A stretch of DNA of 64,000 bases from Corynebacterium atrinae (GCF_030408455.1 NZ_CP046977.1:2170001-2234000); one strand, 5' to 3'. Shown: positions 37,859 to 46,486, counted from the first letter of the stretch. Numbers and translations: made by a program. Notes: a model not told the origin generated them from the letters alone.

Positions 37859-38419
37859 TCAGAGTGCGGGCCGGTACCGAAGAACAATGGCGCCCGACTG
37901 GAATGGTCGATGCTCCACCAGGTCGAGTTCAACCCGCTCCCGCAGACCGGAAAGCAAGGTGGGGCCGTGTCCAGCCAGCACTGGGTGGAGCAGGAACTCG
38001 TACTCATCGATCAGACCCAAGTCTGCTAACGCCAGGGGAAGCGTGACTCCTCCCACCCAGAGCCCTTCGCCTTCTTCCTGCTTGAGTGTCTCAACCTGGT
38101 CCCTAAGGTCGCCCCGGAGTAGTTCAGCATTCCAGTCGACCTCTTCCAAAGTCCTCGATACGACGTATTTCTTAGCGCGGTCAATCGCTTCGGCGAAGGG
38201 AATCTGCCACTCTTCCATCCACTCCGGCCACTCACCGGATGCCGGCTTTCGCCACGCGGATTCCATCATCTGATACGTCACCCGACCGAAAATGAGAGCG
38301 TCGGCCCGTTCCATCTCCGCAGTCCACAAAGCCATTGACTCTTCGTCAGGCGGCAACCCAGCCTCGTGATGGCAGCAGCCGTCAAGCGTGACGTTGATCG
38401 AATATCGAAGAGGTCTCAT
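37859..38419 (-). CDS. Dihydrofolate reductase-like (RibD C-terminal domain) protein
   Basis: 186 residues from ATG 38419 (ribosome site GGAGAAG). The fold marks are RYSINVTLDGC, ADALIFGRVTYQMM, and GLWVGGVTLPLALADLGLIDEYEFLLHPVLAGHG. These YwjB/YyaP-like proteins share the reductase fold of RibD/DHFR but their substrates are unknown. In the family the segment VGG-x-x-L normally binds NADPH. Stands alone, upstream of the epimerase remnant. Confidence 0.88.
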   Translation of the reverse strand: MRPLRYSINVTLDGCCHHEAGLPPDEESMALWTAEMERADALIFGRVTYQMMESAWRKPASGEWPEWMEEWQIPFAEAIDRAKKYVVSRTLEEVDWNAELLRGDLRDQVETLKQEEGEGLWVGGVTLPLALADLGLIDEYEFLLHPVLAGHGPTLLSGLRERVELDLVEHRPFQSGAIVLRYRPAL

Positions 38420-38611
38420 CTCGTCTTCTCCTGTCGGTCGAGTGAGATGGTGCGTTTGTTCAGTTGTCACGGCGATGGTTGAGGTGACTTCACATCGGTT
38501 GGTGATAGTTCATCGAATCTTTCACCCTTTCGGGTTGGATGACGTCGATAGTCGCCACTGAGTGTCGCTGAATCCTACGGCATCTGTCACCTTCAAGGGG
38601 AGCTCAAGCAC

Positions 38612-38666
38612 ACTCTAGCTAGCCCTGGTGGAACGATTCGTCCTCAGCTAGAGTTACCTGTATACG
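38612..38666. promoter_or_regulatory. Candidate abiE promoter with operator inverted repeat
   Basis: ACTCTAGCT (38612-38620) and AGCTAGAGT (38646-38654) are perfect 9-bp inverted repeats 25 nt apart, upstream of a -10-like TATACG (38661-38666). AbiEi antitoxins of other bacteria bind inverted repeats to autoregulate, so this is a reasonable operator. Inference from layout. Confidence 0.5.
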
Positions 38667-38693
38667 TTTCGTCCCGTGAAGGAGTTGGCATCG

Positions 38694-39251
38694 ATGCCCA
38701 CGTTGACGCCAGGCACAGCCCGAGATGCAGGTCTCTCGCGCAGCAGCCTATACCGCGCAGCTCGGGCTGGACGGGTGGAGAGGATTGCTCGAGGCATTTA
38801 TTTGCCTTCGGATTCTTCAGCTTCAGACTGGGACTGGATTGAGGCTGCGACGCGGCGCCCAGATGCGACCATTTGCCTCACATCGGCGCTCGCCCATCAC
38901 GATTTGACGGTCGAGATTCCAGCAGCGATGGATGTGGCGATTCCACGTGGGGTACGCACGCCAGCGACCCCGGCAACGATCGCGTGGCATCAGTTTGACC
39001 GTGCCACCTTTAACATCGGCCGAGAGGAGATTCTAATCCCAGGGACGGAACAGACAATTGGAATCTATTCGCCGGAAAGGTCGATTGCAGATGCGTTTCG
39101 CCTGAGAGGCGCGGTTGGATATGAGTTGCCCCTGGAAGCATTGAAGGCATGGCTCCAAAGAGGCGGCAAGCCCGCTCGGCTCATCGAGATAGCGTCACAG
39201 CTACCTCGCGCCAAGTCTCCCATGCTCCGAGCTTTAGAAGTGTTGACATGA
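38694..39251 (+). CDS. abiEi: AbiEi-family antitoxin
   Basis: 185 residues from ATG 38694 (AAGGAG 9 nt upstream). N-terminal winged helix (TPGTARDAGLSRSSLYRAARAGRVERIARGIYLP, seen in pieces) followed by the AbiEi C-terminal domain (ICLTSALAHHDLTVEIP, IYSPERSIADAFRLRGAVGYE). It should neutralise the downstream nucleotidyltransferase and repress the operon. Overlaps the toxin gene by 4 nt (ATGA). Base use is a little more A+T-rich than the flanking core genes, consistent with acquisition. Confidence 0.9.
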   Translation: MPTLTPGTARDAGLSRSSLYRAARAGRVERIARGIYLPSDSSASDWDWIEAATRRPDATICLTSALAHHDLTVEIPAAMDVAIPRGVRTPATPATIAWHQFDRATFNIGREEILIPGTEQTIGIYSPERSIADAFRLRGAVGYELPLEALKAWLQRGGKPARLIEIASQLPRAKSPMLRALEVLT

Positions 39252-40111
39252 GTAGAGGCGAAGAGGTTTTCCGTCTGATTCAGTCCGAAGCACGGGCAAC
39301 GACCATAGTCGTCAGCGCCGGTGTACCCACGCAGGAGTACTTGATCCGGCACACTCTGGAATCGTTTTTGGATTGCCTGACTCGCACTCCCCACGCGAAA
39401 AATTTCGTACTCAAAGGTGGAGTCCTACTTGCGGCATACGGCGTACGCCGCGCTACAAAGGACGCTGATTCGAATGCTGTCGGAACGGAAGTTTCGATCG
39501 ATAGCCTCGTGTCTGTCGTCCATGATGTTGTCGGCGTTGAGGTTGATGATGGAGTGATATTCAACCTGGACTCAATCACCGTGCAGGAGATCCGTGAGCA
39601 TTCCGATTACCCTGGCTTCCGAGTCCGAGTCGGTGTGTCGATAGGGGCATGGAAAGGGACCGCTGCGTGGGATGTCTCCACCGGGGATCCAATATTTCCT
39701 GCTCCCCGTGAAGTCCGCATCGACCGTGTCTTGGGCGCGTCAATCTCAATACTCGGATACGCACCGGAAACATCGATCGCCGAGAAAGGTGTCACGATCC
39801 TCGAACGGGGAATCACCAGCACTCGGTGGCGTGACTACGTGGACATTGTTCAACTCGCCCGGCAGGGAATCGACACTGACGAACTGTTCAAATCCGCGCG
39901 AGCTGTAGCTCGCTACCGTGGTGTTGCCCTGGAATCAATTGCACCGCACGTCAGCGGCTACGGGAAAGTGGGACAGTCTAAGTGGGCAGCGTGGCGCCGC
40001 AAACACAAACTGGAGGGGCTATGCGAAGCAGAACTAGATGACCAAATGACTCTCGTAGCGTCATATCTCGACCCCGCCTTCAGCCGCGGAGACTCGCCAT
40101 CACTCGAGTAA
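39248..40111 (+). CDS. abiEii: AbiEii/AbiGii-family nucleotidyltransferase toxin
   Basis: 287 residues from ATG 39248. The nucleotidyltransferase motif is FVLKGGVLLAAYGVRRATKDAD (GG...TKDAD, metal-binding Asp pair), then ILERGITSTRWRDYVDIVQLAR, where RDYVDI matches the conserved late Lys/Asp region. Type IV toxins of this family modify tRNA or other targets and arrest growth, giving phage abortive infection or plasmid/island maintenance. The motif reads D-A-D with Asn following, a slight variation. Confidence 0.88.
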   Translation: MSRGEEVFRLIQSEARATTIVVSAGVPTQEYLIRHTLESFLDCLTRTPHAKNFVLKGGVLLAAYGVRRATKDADSNAVGTEVSIDSLVSVVHDVVGVEVDDGVIFNLDSITVQEIREHSDYPGFRVRVGVSIGAWKGTAAWDVSTGDPIFPAPREVRIDRVLGASISILGYAPETSIAEKGVTILERGITSTRWRDYVDIVQLARQGIDTDELFKSARAVARYRGVALESIAPHVSGYGKVGQSKWAAWRRKHKLEGLCEAELDDQMTLVASYLDPAFSRGDSPSLE

Positions 40112-40182
40112 CTAGCTTCGCTACGCGGAAACAGGGTCAATTGCTCCAGTTAGCCAGACGACCTCGATCCCCAGCGCTCAAA

Positions 40183-41376
40183 CTACAGCGGTCGCAGATT
40201 GTTGAGCACCCCGTTGAGTGCCTCAGTGGACGAGGGGTGAGTCCAGATGCCATCGCGAAGTTCGGTTGCCGTGGTGCCGGAGCGGATGGCCAGGGCCAGA
40301 AGGTTGATGACTTCTTGGGCATCAATGCTGAAGATGGTGGCGCCCAGGAGTTCGTCACTGTCGGCATCGACAAGCAGTTTGATGATGCCGTGCGTCTCCC
40401 CCACGATCTTGGGACGTGGCATGACGGCGATGTTGGCCACCGGCAGGCTGCCGACCAGCACATTGCGGCCACTTTCGCGGGCGTCAGCTTCGTTGAGTCC
40501 GACGGTCGCGAGCGGCGGAGTGATGAACGTCACGTTGGGCACGGCGACTCGATCGCTGCGTCGCCGGGCACCGGGGCCGAGGAGGGCGTCGGCGACGATC
40601 CGAAAATCATCGAGTGAGATGTAGGTGAACTGCGGTCCACCATTAACGTCACCGGTGGCAAAAACCTTATCGACGCTCGTCCGCAGCTGATCGTCGACAA
40701 CAATAATTCCCCGCACATCGGTCGCAATCCCGGCTTCCTCCAGCCCCAAGCCCGCCGTGGCGGGCGTGCGACCGGCGGCGATGAGGACGGCGTCGGAATC
40801 AATCTTGTCACCAGCGCTGACCGATCCATCGGCCCCAATAGCGGTGACCTTGGCGTTTTGCCGCACATCGATGCCCCGCTCGACGAAGAGAGCGGAGACG
40901 GCATCGGCGACATCGCGATCGAGACGCGGCAGGAACTCAGGCCCCGCATCCAGCATCGTCACTTTCGAGCCGAAGAGGGAAAACATGTTGGCAAACTCGC
41001 AGCCGATGAACCCGCCCCCAATGATGGTCAGGTGCTTGGGGAACGGATCGATGTGCTGGATGGTCGTGGAATCGAAGACCCGCGGGCCGTCGGCACCCGG
41101 AAAATCCAGCGGCCGCGGCGTCGTGCCGGTGTTGACCACGATGTACTCAGCAGTCACCCGCACCTCACCGTCCTGCGTATCGACGGCCACCTCATGCGGC
41201 CCCACGAACCGAGCCTCACCGTCGAGCAGGGTAACCTCCTCGCGATCAGCCAACATCTCATAGTTAGCGGCATTGAGCTTCCTGATCAGGGCATCCCGAC
41301 CTTCCACCGACTCCCGGAAATAAGCCGCCGGATCATCCCCGGCGCGCTTCGCCTCTGCCGAAACAATAAGGTGGGG
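40183..41376 (-). pseudogene. FAD/NAD(P) disulfide oxidoreductase lacking its N terminus
   Basis: The frame reads back to 41376 as PHLIVSAEAKRAGDDPAAYFRESVEGRDALI and continues through the NAD-binding motif IIGGGFIGCEFANMF, the FAD-binding ATGDVNGGPQF and the dimerisation domain to IWTHPSSTEALNGVL. Homologues start with an FAD-binding GxGxxG and a CxxxxC-PTK redox motif immediately before HLIVSAE. Both are missing, and the upstream DNA is unrelated. About 45 residues have been lost, so a shorter protein from GTG 41307 would lack FAD binding and be inactive. Mercuric-reductase or mycothione-reductase-like. Confidence 0.8.
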
Positions 41377-41628
41377 TTACCCGCAATTCGTGGACAGTTA
41401 ACTGAGCTAGGTTCTCTGCGGTAGCTGCCGTTGTCTGGTCGACGGTAGAAGACACCCTGTTCTTCGCACTGCTGCCATCCACGCCGAAAAATGGGAGCTA
41501 TTTCAAGCAGTAGGTGGGTGGGCCAAGGCGCTGACCTTAGCTACCCGACAGGAGGCCTGGGTTAGGGGCAGTATCCAACACCTGTTGTCCCGCGACCCCT
41601 AGAATCCGCCGCCCACCAGAGGAACCCC
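41377..41628. other. Unassigned junction DNA with a coding-like tail
   Basis: DNA next to the truncation point. On the plus strand one frame (about 41408-41602) reads CGSCRCLVDGRRHPVLRT then EKWELFQAVGGWAKALTLATRQ and ends QHLLSRDP at 41602, with no start. It looks like the last 65 codons of a lost gene. I do not recognise it. Together with the repeat this makes about 320 nt without a functional gene. Confidence 0.35.
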
Positions 41629-41755
41629 AAAACCCGCACTTCCTAACAACTCCGGGGTCAATCTCCCCTCCAAACGAGCCAAGTTGTTAGGAAGTGCGGG
41701 TTAAGGGACAAAAAGCGCTGGGTGTCAAGTAGTTGTGAAGAAAAAGGGGGGGTGA

Positions 41756-42835
41756 CTACTGGGCAAGGACGAACTCCTCAGGCGGCTTAGCAAGATTGAT
41801 CGTCACCGCATGCGGCACCGTCCAGACCTTCGGCGGGGCATGAAACCGCTGGCGATGATCACGGTAATAGACACCCTTACGACGCCGACGGTGCTCCAAC
41901 GTCGCCACCCATTCACCGGTGAACACCTCCTCAGGAGTAAACGACGCTATCCCCGAATGATGATCAGTAGTGTTGTACGCCTCGATAACAGCCGCGATAG
42001 TCTCATACGCCTGGGTGATATCGGTGTAGACCTCCAACGCCAAACGGTGCCGCTTGACAGTACGGTGCAATGACTCACACTGCGGGTTATCGTTGCTCAC
42101 CGACGGACGGATCAACGATTGAGTCACGTTGTACCTCCCCAGCAGGGCAGTCATGGCCTTGCTGGTCATGATGGACCCGTTATCTGAATGCACGATCTTC
42201 ACCGTGCCGATCCCCTGATCAACGAGGCACTGCTCAATGAGGTCGGTAGCAATCACGGTGTCTTCACCAGGCTGGATTGTCCATCCAACGATCTTGCGCG
42301 AATACAAATCCATGACCTGATACAGTGCCCATTTCTGACGGACCAAGCTCCCTAGAATCCAGGTCACATCCCACACAAACACCTGCCCCGGTCCCGTCGC
42401 CGTGACCTGCGGTACCGGGCTGCGTGCCGGGCGGGTGCGTGCCCGTGGCACCGGTGTGAACGCGCGCATCATCCGGGCCAGACGGTAAAAACTTGACTGT
42501 GATCCCAGGTAGGGTTCCCGCCGGTCATCTACGTGACGCCAGTAGATCTCAGCCACGCTTAACCCTTCCGCCCTACCGGCGGTCAGCAGGGCGCGAATCT
42601 TGTCCTTTTCCTGATCACTGAGTCGAACTAACCCGCACCGCTGTGTATGCGGGATCGGGTTGGTTACGCGTGGTCGGGGACGGTGGCGGTAGTGGTAGGT
42701 CGATTCCGACAGGCCTACCAGGTCAAGGGCGTTTTTCTTCGTCCACCCAGCAGTACGTAGCTTCGTGAGGATGTCTTCTTCCTGCTCTTGCAGGTGTTCT
42801 AGGGTTGTGTGCTCGGCTGGGGTGAGTTGTTTTCC
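41756..42835 (-). CDS. IS3-family transposase OrfB (DDE integrase domain)
   Basis: About 359 codons. The N-terminal part (TLEHLQEQEEDILTKLRTAG, SESTYHYRHRPRP, SDQEKDKIRALLTAG) is the IS3 OrfB DNA-binding region. The integrase core has the three acidic residues in VFVWDVTWI, IVHSDNGSIM and CESLHRTVKRH. The frame lies -1 relative to orfA and overlaps its end, and GGAAAAC at 42835-42829 is a possible slip site, so the active protein would be an OrfAB fusion. An internal GTG at 42556 could give a shorter product. It looks intact. Confidence 0.85.
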   Translation of the reverse strand, partial: GKQLTPAEHTTLEHLQEQEEDILTKLRTAGWTKKNALDLVGLSESTYHYRHRPRPRVTNPIPHTQRCGLVRLSDQEKDKIRALLTAGRAEGLSVAEIYWRHVDDRREPYLGSQSSFYRLARMMRAFTPVPRARTRPARSPVPQVTATGPGQVFVWDVTWILGSLVRQKWALYQVMDLYSRKIVGWTIQPGEDTVIATDLIEQCLVDQGIGTVKIVHSDNGSIMTSKAMTALLGRYNVTQSLIRPSVSNDNPQCESLHRTVKRHRLALEVYTDITQAYETIAAVIEAYNTTDHHSGIASFTPEEVFTGEWVATLEHRRRRKGVYYRDHRQRFHAPPKVWTVPHAVTINLAKPPEEFVLAQ

Positions 42836-43269
42836 GCCACGTCGACACGCGTGCCAGCTTCCTGCATGGTGGCGATAGCTTTTCCCAAGGCGCCGATCAC
42901 TTCTTTAAGTTCGGTAATACTCGCCGAATCCGTCTCGGCTTGGGTGTCGCGTTGATGCTCAGCGGTAGTAGCACAGGCTTCGGCGGTAGCGAGTCTGTCG
43001 GTGAGGTCGGTGATGGTTGCCTCCAGCCGTCGGATTTCAGCGGCGTCATCGGTGGTCATGCTGCCAGTTAAACGTGGTCCACGCCCGGTGGCAAGATCCC
43101 CGTCGGCGGTCAGTGCCACGAACCGGCGCATCTGAAAGCGGGAAATACCGTGGACGGCGAGGTAGGTGCCTTTGTACCCGTGGCGGGTGGTTGTGTAGGC
43201 CAGGGCGTGTTCCCTCATCTGCTCAGTTGTCCATTCCCGCTCGATTGTGGGTGGGATAGTCACGGTCAT
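42799..43269 (-). CDS. IS3-family OrfA
   Basis: 156 residues. Helix-turn-helix region at the front (WTTEQMREHALAYTTTRHGYKGTYLAVHGIS, seen in parts: HGISRFQMRRFVAL) followed by a long coiled coil (about 75-130: EIRRLEATITDLTDRLATAE), the oligomerisation part typical of OrfA. It alone acts as a regulator. Joined to OrfB by a -1 frameshift it makes the transposase. Confidence 0.8.
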   Translation of the reverse strand: MTVTIPPTIEREWTTEQMREHALAYTTTRHGYKGTYLAVHGISRFQMRRFVALTADGDLATGRGPRLTGSMTTDDAAEIRRLEATITDLTDRLATAEACATTAEHQRDTQAETDSASITELKEVIGALGKAIATMQEAGTRVDVAENNSPQPSTQP

Positions 43270-43469
43270 GGTCGTCTCCTTAGAAGCGGGGGAAATAGCT
43301 TCACAACCAGACTGACAGCAAGGGAAGTGTGTCTAAAACAGTCCCAAAACTCCCTCTGACCAGCCGCTAGCGTGCTTTCTGGAGTTTCCCACAGTTCCAT
43401 CAGACCACATCCCGGCATCTCCCACACCCCACCACCTGCTTGTGGTAACACCCCTGCTACCCCAAGAAG

Positions 43470-44684
43470 GTGAGCTCGAATAACCGCCCGACCTGCCCGC
43501 TGTGCCACCAGCCCATGAAGAAAAACGGCACCACCACCAAAGGAACCACCCGCTGGCGCTGCACAACCCCCGACTGCGGCATCTCCACCGTTCAACCACG
43601 AGCCCACACCACCGACCGCCACCACTTCACCGCGTTTATCAACTGGATCAACTCCACCGCCAGCCTGAGCACCATCGCCGCCGACTTGGGTGTCACCAGA
43701 CGCACTCTGACACGCTGGTTCGCCGACTTCTGGTTCATCCAGCTCCCCGACAACACCGACCCCCACCGCGTCTATGACCAGGTCTTCATCGACGGCACCT
43801 ACTTCCACAACACATGCCTGCTCGTCGCCTGCACCACCGACCACGTCCTCACCTGGCACTGGTGTGCCACCGAGGACTCCTTCAACTACGGCACACTCCT
43901 CCAACAACTCGCCCCACCAGAAGTGGTCACCACCGACGGACAACGAGGCGCCCTCAAAGCCATCACCACACACTGGCCAACCTCGAAGGTCCAGCGCTGC
44001 CTGATCCATGTCAAACGCAACATCCAGAAATACGTCACTACCCGACCAGCCACCCCGGCCGGCAAAGCACTACGCCGACTATCTCTGCAACTACTAGCCG
44101 TTGAGACCGCGCAACAGGCCGCTGACTGGACCCTTGCCCTGCATCGATTCCACTCCACCTTCGGCGACTGGCTCAACGAGAAGACCTACCTCGACGACGT
44201 TGACCCCACCACCGTGCCACGATTCGCCCGTCACAACACCACCTGGTGGTACACCCACTACCGCCAACGATCGGCCTACAGACTTCTCGAACGGCTCTAC
44301 AAAGCAGGCAACCTGTTTGTCTACCTCAACCGCACCGATCTCAACACGCGGGCACTTAAGGCAACTACCAACCACCTGGAAGGTGGCGTGAACGCTCAAC
44401 TCAAACACCTCGCCCGCGCCCACCGAGGCACCTTCGACGAGCACCAACGCATCATCATGGACTGGTGGCTCTACCTGCACACCGAAAATCACGACACCCC
44501 GGAATCCATCGCCCGCGCCCAGGACTTTGGCCGTGTTGGTAAACGCCGGGCAGTCGAACTCATCGAGCAGGACCACCTACAACGATCCGGTTCGGGCGAC
44601 GGGCGCCCGGTGGGGTTCGATACCGGGATTGAGCACTCACAGTCCCAGTGGGTTCGCCAGGGTTGGGCCGGGCGATCCCATTGA
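43470..44684 (+). CDS. IS1249-type transposase (IS256 family)
   Basis: 404 residues from GTG 43470. N-terminal zinc ribbon (CPLCHQPMKKNG...RWRCTTPDCG), a winged helix (LSTIAADLGVTRRTLTRWF), and a MULE/IS256 catalytic core with FIDGTYFH, TTDGQRGAL and CLIHVKRNIQKY, then NHLEGGVNAQLK. The frame is full length with no stops, so the protein may be active even though its left terminal repeat is split by the IS3 element. Confidence 0.9.
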   Translation: MSSNNRPTCPLCHQPMKKNGTTTKGTTRWRCTTPDCGISTVQPRAHTTDRHHFTAFINWINSTASLSTIAADLGVTRRTLTRWFADFWFIQLPDNTDPHRVYDQVFIDGTYFHNTCLLVACTTDHVLTWHWCATEDSFNYGTLLQQLAPPEVVTTDGQRGALKAITTHWPTSKVQRCLIHVKRNIQKYVTTRPATPAGKALRRLSLQLLAVETAQQAADWTLALHRFHSTFGDWLNEKTYLDDVDPTTVPRFARHNTTWWYTHYRQRSAYRLLERLYKAGNLFVYLNRTDLNTRALKATTNHLEGGVNAQLKHLARAHRGTFDEHQRIIMDWWLYLHTENHDTPESIARAQDFGRVGKRRAVELIEQDHLQRSGSGDGRPVGFDTGIEHSQSQWVRQGWAGRSH

Positions 44685-44784
44685 CAGACACACAAAATGT
44701 CCCTTAAGTCGACACGCCGCAAAGACACACTTTTTGTCCCTTAACCCGGAAGTGCCGGTTTTGTCGCCTCGTTCGGCGTGAAGG

Positions 44785-44826
44785 GAAAAGAAAAGCGGCG
44801 ATCCAGCTCAATGAGCCGATCGCCGC
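44785..44826 (-). terminator. Intrinsic terminator of the tRNA-Ala pair
   Basis: On the minus strand, GCGGCGATC pairs with GATCGCCGC and an inner GGCTCA/TGAGCT stem, and CTTTTCTTTTCC follows. It lies 40 nt past the second tRNA. Confidence 0.8.
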
Positions 44827-44865
44827 GCTAAAAATCGAAAAATACCAGGTCAGGTACCTAAAACG

Positions 44866-44938
44866 TGGAGCTAATGGGATTCGAACCCATGACCCCCACA
44901 CTGCCAGTGTGGTGCGCTACCAGCTGCGCCATAGCCCC
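44866..44938 (-). tRNA. tRNA-Ala(GGC), copy 2
   Basis: 73 nt. Acceptor GGGGCTA/TAGCTCC, D arm GCGC-AGCTGGTA-GCGC, anticodon arm CCACA-CTGGCAG-TGTGG (anticodon GGC), T arm ATGGG-TTCGAAT-CCCAT, discriminator A, no encoded CCA. Identical to the copy at 44977. Confidence 0.96.
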
Positions 44939-44976
44939 TTGTGTAATTGTGTTTCAGCTTCCCTTGCGGGAAACAG

Positions 44977-45049
44977 TGGAGCTAATGGGATTCGAACCCA
45001 TGACCCCCACACTGCCAGTGTGGTGCGCTACCAGCTGCGCCATAGCCCC
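44977..45049 (-). tRNA. tRNA-Ala(GGC), copy 1
   Basis: Same 73-nt sequence as the copy at 44866, 38 nt upstream of it on the minus strand. The two are probably one transcript ending at the terminator at 44785. Confidence 0.96.
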
Positions 45050-45202
45050 TTGCTTTCAACTCATGTAAATCTACACGCCTGGCGGGGGTGCGAACAAATC
45101 CACAGGTCACACGGCGACACCAATGGACGAAGCAAAAAGTGGCCCGGCACCTCCCCAGCTCAAGGGGGAAGCGACCGGACCACAGCGCCAAATAGAAAGG
45201 GG

Positions 45203-45931
45203 CTACTTCACCACAGCGCCGATCCACTGGTTGATGTCGGCGACGTCGACATCCTTGCCGTTTTGGATCACGCGAGGGGAGGAAACCTGGCCGGTCTCGG
45301 AGTTGAGCTTGTCGGCGTTGGCGGTGGCCACTGCGACGGCTTCGTCTTGGTAGTCGCCATTGCGGATGGCCTTGGCTACATCGTCGTTGGCGCCCAGGGC
45401 GACGGCGGCGTCGGCGAAGTCGTCGTTGCTCCACTTGTTGAAGATCTCTTCCTGGTTCTCCAGGAGGGTGGCGCGGTAATTCCAGTAGAGCTCGGTGTCA
45501 CCGGAGTTTACGACGGCGAGGATGGCGGCGGCGGCACGGGTGGAGTGGCCGTCGGGGTTGCCACGGTCGAGGAAGTTGAGGGTGCGGACGTTGACCACGA
45601 GCTTGCCTTCGTCCAGGGCTTCTTTCATCTGCGCGTCGGTGTTTTCTGCGAGCTGGGCGCAGTAGTGGCAGGAGAAGTCCTCATAGAGGTCGACGGCTGG
45701 GGCGTCGGCGGCGGCGTCGGCGGACTTGAGGGTCACGGCGTTGTCATCGAGGTTGGAGGCGAAGTCGACTGTGACGGTCTCGCGATCGGCGAGGTGCTCG
45801 GTCTTCTTGCCCTGGCCGGAGATGACGATGTAGCCGATCACGACGGCGGCGATGAGGACGACGGCGAGGATTGCCCAGAGGAAGCCGGAGCCGCCCTTGG
45901 CGTTCGGGTTGCTGACCTTTTTGGTGCTCAC
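45203..45931 (-). CDS. DsbA-family thioredoxin-like membrane-anchored protein
   Basis: 242 residues. N-terminal membrane anchor (about 17-38: FLWAILAVVLIAAVVIGYIVI), extracytoplasmic thioredoxin fold with active site CHYC in LYEDFSCHYCAQL, a DsbA helical insert, and a cis-proline region SSPRVIQNG. It would oxidise or isomerise disulfides in secreted proteins. It is 30 nt downstream of a DoxX/MauE gene, a pairing commonly seen for extracellular redox pathways. Confidence 0.92.
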   Translation of the reverse strand: MSTKKVSNPNAKGGSGFLWAILAVVLIAAVVIGYIVISGQGKKTEHLADRETVTVDFASNLDDNAVTLKSADAAADAPAVDLYEDFSCHYCAQLAENTDAQMKEALDEGKLVVNVRTLNFLDRGNPDGHSTRAAAAILAVVNSGDTELYWNYRATLLENQEEIFNKWSNDDFADAAVALGANDDVAKAIRNGDYQDEAVAVATANADKLNSETGQVSSPRVIQNGKDVDVADINQWIGAVVK

Positions 45932-45961
45932 TGTATTTCTGTACCTTGCTCTAGTTGGTGA

Positions 45962-46462
45962 TCAGGGGTAGATCGCAAACTTCTTGAAGGGACGGTAGAT
46001 AGTCCACACACTCAGTGCCAAGAAGCCGATGTCGCGCAGGATGGTCAAGAAGTAATCCATGGCCTGCTTGTCCACGTTGGGCTCGATGTTGAAGCAACCG
46101 CAGTCGATGACGAGGCCGCCAATCCAAGCCCAGGCGATGCCGATGATGAACAGCACCAGAACGACCGAGGCCAGTTTGCTGGCTGGGCGAAGGAACAGCC
46201 CGAGGAGCAGCATCAGGCCGCCGGCGATTTCCAGCGGGCCGATGAGGCGGGCCAGCAAATCGGAAAACTGGGGGGTGAAGATTTCGTAGGCGGTGATCGC
46301 CTGCGTCATGTTCATGTGGTCGTTCAGCTTGGGGATGCCCGCCGAGATCCAGGTGTAGGCCATGAAGAAGCGCGCGAAGGCGCTGATGGCATCAAGAAGA
46401 ACCGAGCGGGTAAACCACGAGCGAGCGTCGGCTGGCGCCTCGGATTGTTCAATAGTGGACAC
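45962..46462 (-). CDS. DoxX/MauE-family membrane protein
   Basis: 166 residues with four membrane helices (about 24-45, 70-95, 98-118, 138-158). DoxX features include the first-helix RFFMAYTWISAGIPKL motif and the GPLEIAGGLMLLLGLFLRP turn. CGCF in VIDCGCFNIEP is typical of MauE-like members that supply electrons or disulfides across the membrane, fitting the DsbA-like neighbour. Confidence 0.88.
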   Translation of the reverse strand: MSTIEQSEAPADARSWFTRSVLLDAISAFARFFMAYTWISAGIPKLNDHMNMTQAITAYEIFTPQFSDLLARLIGPLEIAGGLMLLLGLFLRPASKLASVVLVLFIIGIAWAWIGGLVIDCGCFNIEPNVDKQAMDYFLTILRDIGFLALSVWTIYRPFKKFAIYP

Positions 46463-46486
46463 GCCAACAGACTCTAGCCCACCGGG

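Larger units (their letters stand above)
41716..43323 (-). mobile_element. IS3-family insertion sequence nested in the IS1249-like left end
   Basis: 1608 bp bounded by imperfect inverted repeats: CGCTGGGTGTCAAGTAGTTG at the left and CCCTTGCTGTCAGTCTGG at the right, both reading into TTGTGAAG. The direct repeat AAG (41713-41715 and 43324-43326) is a 3-bp target duplication, normal for IS3. Excising it rejoins ...GGGACAAAAAG to TGTGTCT, recreating the same sequence as the right end of the host IS. It holds orfA and orfB in overlapping frames. Confidence 0.8.
41698..44747. mobile_element. IS1249-like insertion sequence (IS256 family), interrupted
   Basis: Both ends carry GGGTTAAGGGACAAAAAG as inverted repeats (left from 41698, right ending 44747), and flanking 8-bp direct repeats GGAAGTGC (41690-41697 and 44748-44755) are a target duplication of the size expected for IS256-type elements. 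It carries the transposase at 43470-44684 and has a second, inner copy of the right-end motif at about 44686-44707. Without the nested IS3 element and its duplicate it is about 1.44 kb. Confidence 0.85.
41629..44762. repeat. Palindromic repeat element, copy 2, split by an IS
   Basis: The left arm and loop (41629-41681) match copy 1 at 25175, and the right arm begins at 41682. It is interrupted after GGAAGTGC (41697), and the rest (GGAAGTGC plus CGGTTTT) resumes at 44748-44762. Removing the IS and one duplicate restores a palindrome like copy 1. Confidence 0.75.

Noticed and set aside
43266-44009. 247-codon minus frame over the IS1249-like transposase
   Set aside because: Gly/Val-rich antisense shadow of the transposase gene.
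25175-44762. Possible CRISPR from repeated palindromes
   Set aside because: Only two copies 16 kb apart, no spacers and no cas genes.
44785-45049. Genomic island inserted at tRNA-Ala
   Set aside because: No integrase, and no direct repeat of the tRNA end apart from the tandem copy; the IS nest is explained by its own target duplications.
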